A stretch of 64,000 nucleotides of DNA, taken from the NCBI RefSeq assembly GCF_017310645.1, contig NZ_JAFLRH010000040.1:186001-250000 (forward strand), written 5' to 3'. Each line of letters opens with the position of its first letter. Positions within the stretch are counted from its first letter, which is position 1. The translations under genes and the position numbers were made by a program. The notes below the pieces were generated by a model, which was not told where the DNA came from, did no database searches, and was given only the letters and a program-made list of their open reading frames with translations. Below, piece after piece: positions 62,369-64,000 of the stretch. Origin of the DNA: Paradesulfitobacterium ferrireducens (GTDB taxonomy: Bacteria > Bacillota > Desulfitobacteriia > Desulfitobacteriales > Desulfitobacteriaceae).

Positions 62369-63859
62369 GTGGATGCACCCAGTGAGAAGAATATGCCGGT
62401 GAGCAAAAACTATCAGGAAAACGTGAATTTCCTTAATAAGCAATTCGGTATTCCTGAGAGTTTTGATGTGATGCTGAGGGAAATGACGATTGGCGGCAAA
62501 AAAGTCGCTATCTATGCGATTAATGGCATGGTGGATGCCCAGGTTGTGAGCTTGGTTCTGGACGCCTTAATTGAGCTTGAGCGTGCGGACTTGGTGGTAA
62601 ACGCCCTGGATAAGCTGGTAAAGGGCCGGATTATCAACCTTCAAGTATCTGAAATTGATACCATGGATAAGGTGATCTATTTTATTCTTTCCGGCCCGAT
62701 GGCTATTTTTGTTGAGGGCCAGCCCAAGGCAATTATTGTAGATTTACGCAGCTATCCCGGCCGCAATTCAGAAGAGCCGGATATCGAGCGGGTAACCAGA
62801 GGGTCAAGGGACGGCTTTACGGAAACGCTGGTCTTCAACACGGCTTTAATCCGCCGCCGCATGCGCGATCCAATGCTGCGTACGAAGCTGATTCAGGTAG
62901 GGAGCCGCTCAAAGACCGATGTTTGTGTGATTTACATAGAAGATGTCACCAACCCCCAGATGGTTCAGGAAATCATCGAGGAGGTACAGAAAATAAAGAT
63001 TGACGGGATTCCCATGGCCGAGAAAAGTGTGGAAGAGTTCATTCTCGGCAGCAAGTTTTGGAATCCCTTTCCGCGCGTACGCTATACGGAGCGTCCGGAT
63101 GTAGCGGCAATTCATTTACTGGAGGGTAATGTGATTGTTATTGTGGATACGTCGCCCTCGGTCATGATTGCCCCGGTCACCTACTGGCACCATGTCCAAC
63201 ATGCCGAGGAATACCGGCAGGAGCCTGTGGTTGGTGCGTATTTGCGCTGGGTTCGGTTTCTTGGAATTATTATCTCGGTATTTTTGCTTCCACTATGGCT
63301 CGGAATCGCTCTGAATCCGCAAGCGGTACCGGAGTGGCTTCAGTTTTTGGGAGTGGAAAAAGAAAGTAAAGTCGGGCTGCTCCAGCAGGTCGTAATCGCA
63401 GATTTAGCCATTGATCTCTTACGGATGGCAGCTATTCATACCCCGTCTCCTCTGGCCACGGCTTTAGGTTTAATCGCTGCCTTTATGATGGGTGAGGTGT
63501 CGATCAAAGCCGGACTCTTTGTGCCGGAAGTGGTCATGTATGCCGCTTTCTCGGCGGTGGGTTCATTTGCAACCCCTAGCTATGAATTGGCTCAGGCTAA
63601 CCGGCTGGTCCGCTTGTTTCTCATCCTTTTGACCGGATTTTTCAACTTTACCGGATTCTTTATTGGAATCCTTTTAGTCTTTTTCTTGTTGCTTAGAACC
63701 AAGTCCTTTGGGATACCCTATTTGTGGCCGCTCATTCCTTTAGATCTAAAGGCGTTAGGGACAATTATCGTCCGCTCACCGGTGCCTATTAAGAACAAAC
63801 GTCCCAGCATCTTAAAGCCTAAAGACCGCATCCGGCAGCCTGAGGGGCGCAAAGAATAA
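62369..63859 (+). CDS. spoVAF: Stage V sporulation protein AF (GerA family)
   Basis: A 496-residue protein with GTG start after AAAGGAGGGGATTCGTTA. N-terminal soluble GerA domain (DRVTRGSRDGFTETLVFNTALIRRRMRDPMLR-like core), then five membrane helices from about residue 290. It closes the spoVA operon and has a role in germination. The Pro-rich C-terminal tail is basic. Confidence 0.92.
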   Translation: MDAPSEKNMPVSKNYQENVNFLNKQFGIPESFDVMLREMTIGGKKVAIYAINGMVDAQVVSLVLDALIELERADLVVNALDKLVKGRIINLQVSEIDTMDKVIYFILSGPMAIFVEGQPKAIIVDLRSYPGRNSEEPDIERVTRGSRDGFTETLVFNTALIRRRMRDPMLRTKLIQVGSRSKTDVCVIYIEDVTNPQMVQEIIEEVQKIKIDGIPMAEKSVEEFILGSKFWNPFPRVRYTERPDVAAIHLLEGNVIVIVDTSPSVMIAPVTYWHHVQHAEEYRQEPVVGAYLRWVRFLGIIISVFLLPLWLGIALNPQAVPEWLQFLGVEKESKVGLLQQVVIADLAIDLLRMAAIHTPSPLATALGLIAAFMMGEVSIKAGLFVPEVVMYAAFSAVGSFATPSYELAQANRLVRLFLILLTGFFNFTGFFIGILLVFFLLLRTKSFGIPYLWPLIPLDLKALGTIIVRSPVPIKNKRPSILKPKDRIRQPEGRKE

Positions 63860-63875
63860 TGCAAGAGGTGATCCT

Positions 63876-64000
63876 TTGAAAATCGGGTTTCCACGGGCAA
63901 TGTTTTATTATGACACGTTTCCGTTTTGGGCGGGGTATTTCGAAGCATTGGGGATTGAGTTAAAGGTATCTCCCCGGACCAACCGGGAAGTATTGGAAAG
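63876..64000 (+). CDS. CoA-dehydratase activase-like protein, N-terminal part (DUF2229 family), partial
   Basis: TTG 63876 with GAGGTGATCC before it starts a frame open to the window edge (41 residues). It begins MKIGFPRAMFYYDTFPFWAGYFEALGIELKVSP, as do DUF2229/BadF-linked CoA protein activase subunits of 2-hydroxyacyl-CoA dehydratase type. Truncated by the edge. No more can be said. Confidence 0.6.
   Translation, partial: MKIGFPRAMFYYDTFPFWAGYFEALGIELKVSPRTNREVLE

Noticed and set aside
1..64000. tRNA, rRNA, CRISPR array or complete IS element
   Set aside because: No cloverleaf, no rRNA-like block, no regular spaced repeats and no intact transposase frame were seen; only the repeat families and the intron-like remnant.

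Overview
The window comes from an anaerobic, endospore-forming Firmicute of the Desulfitobacterium/Desulfosporosinus (Peptococcaceae) type. The evidence is a near-complete sporulation gene set (spoIIIAA-AH, spoIVB, spo0A, spoIIM, spoIIAA-AB-sigF, spoVAC-AD-AE-AF, dacF), [FeFe]-hydrogenase maturases (hydF, hydG), an NfnAB/Sud-type ferredoxin:NADP oxidoreductase, folD plus fchA for one-carbon metabolism, and Firmicute-type neighbourhoods. Genus level is an inference. Almost every gene is on the + strand; the clear exceptions are an accessory lipoprotein block near 6-7 kb and the spoIIA operon near 59-60 kb. No tRNA, rRNA or CRISPR array was seen.

Layout. 1-5.9 kb: type IV pilus/competence-like operon (pilB end, pilT, pilC, pilin, pilD, a PilM-PilN fusion, PilO-like). 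5.9-8.6 kb: AT-rich accessory island with a lipoprotein, an M23-peptidase-like remnant and a two-gene nucleotidyltransferase/partner cassette. 8.7-13.4 kb: LysM protein, aroQ, M24 peptidase, efp, RNase J. 13.5-18.7 kb: complete spoIIIA operon. 19.1-20.5 kb: stand-alone response regulator and a YitT membrane protein. 20.7-24 kb: carboxyltransferase-BCCP fusion plus biotin carboxylase. 24-26.7 kb: Asp23/AmaP/DUF2273, nusB, TsaD-like protein. 27-30.8 kb: nfnAB-like pair, folD, fchA. 31-32.6 kb: small membrane protein and a decayed insertion resembling a group II intron. 32.6-42.9 kb: long housekeeping run (xseA, xseB, ispA, yuiD-like, a membrane protein, dxs, tlyA, nadK, rRNA methyltransferase-like, argR, recN). 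43-45.3 kb: spoIVB and spo0A. 45.4-50.5 kb: hydF, hydG, Nudix, EndoQ-like, spoIIM. 50.6-57.3 kb: ald, DUF4227-like protein, xerD, nucleoside salvage (deoB, punA, pdp), CoA-binding protein. 57.4-64 kb: dacF facing the spoIIA operon, then a divergent spoVA operon and the start of a CoA-dehydratase-activase-like gene.

How they fit together: Spo0A (with a Spo0A box and a possible sigma-H promoter upstream) starts sporulation; the spoIIA operon has a near-consensus sigma-H promoter and makes sigma F with its anti-sigma and anti-anti-sigma factors; SpoIVB, SpoIIM and the SpoIIIA channel serve engulfment and inter-compartment signalling; spoVA has a near-consensus sigma-G promoter and loads dipicolinic acid. 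Metabolic genes point to redox balancing on ferredoxin/H2/NADPH, folate C1 chemistry and pyruvate or acyl-CoA carboxylation.

Most unexplained items are in the gaps: two hairpin-rich repeat families, a possible internal translation start that would release a free BCCP from a fused carboxylase, a promoter-hairpin leader before nfnAB, and the 7.6-8.6 kb cassette. I found no system that I can firmly call undescribed.
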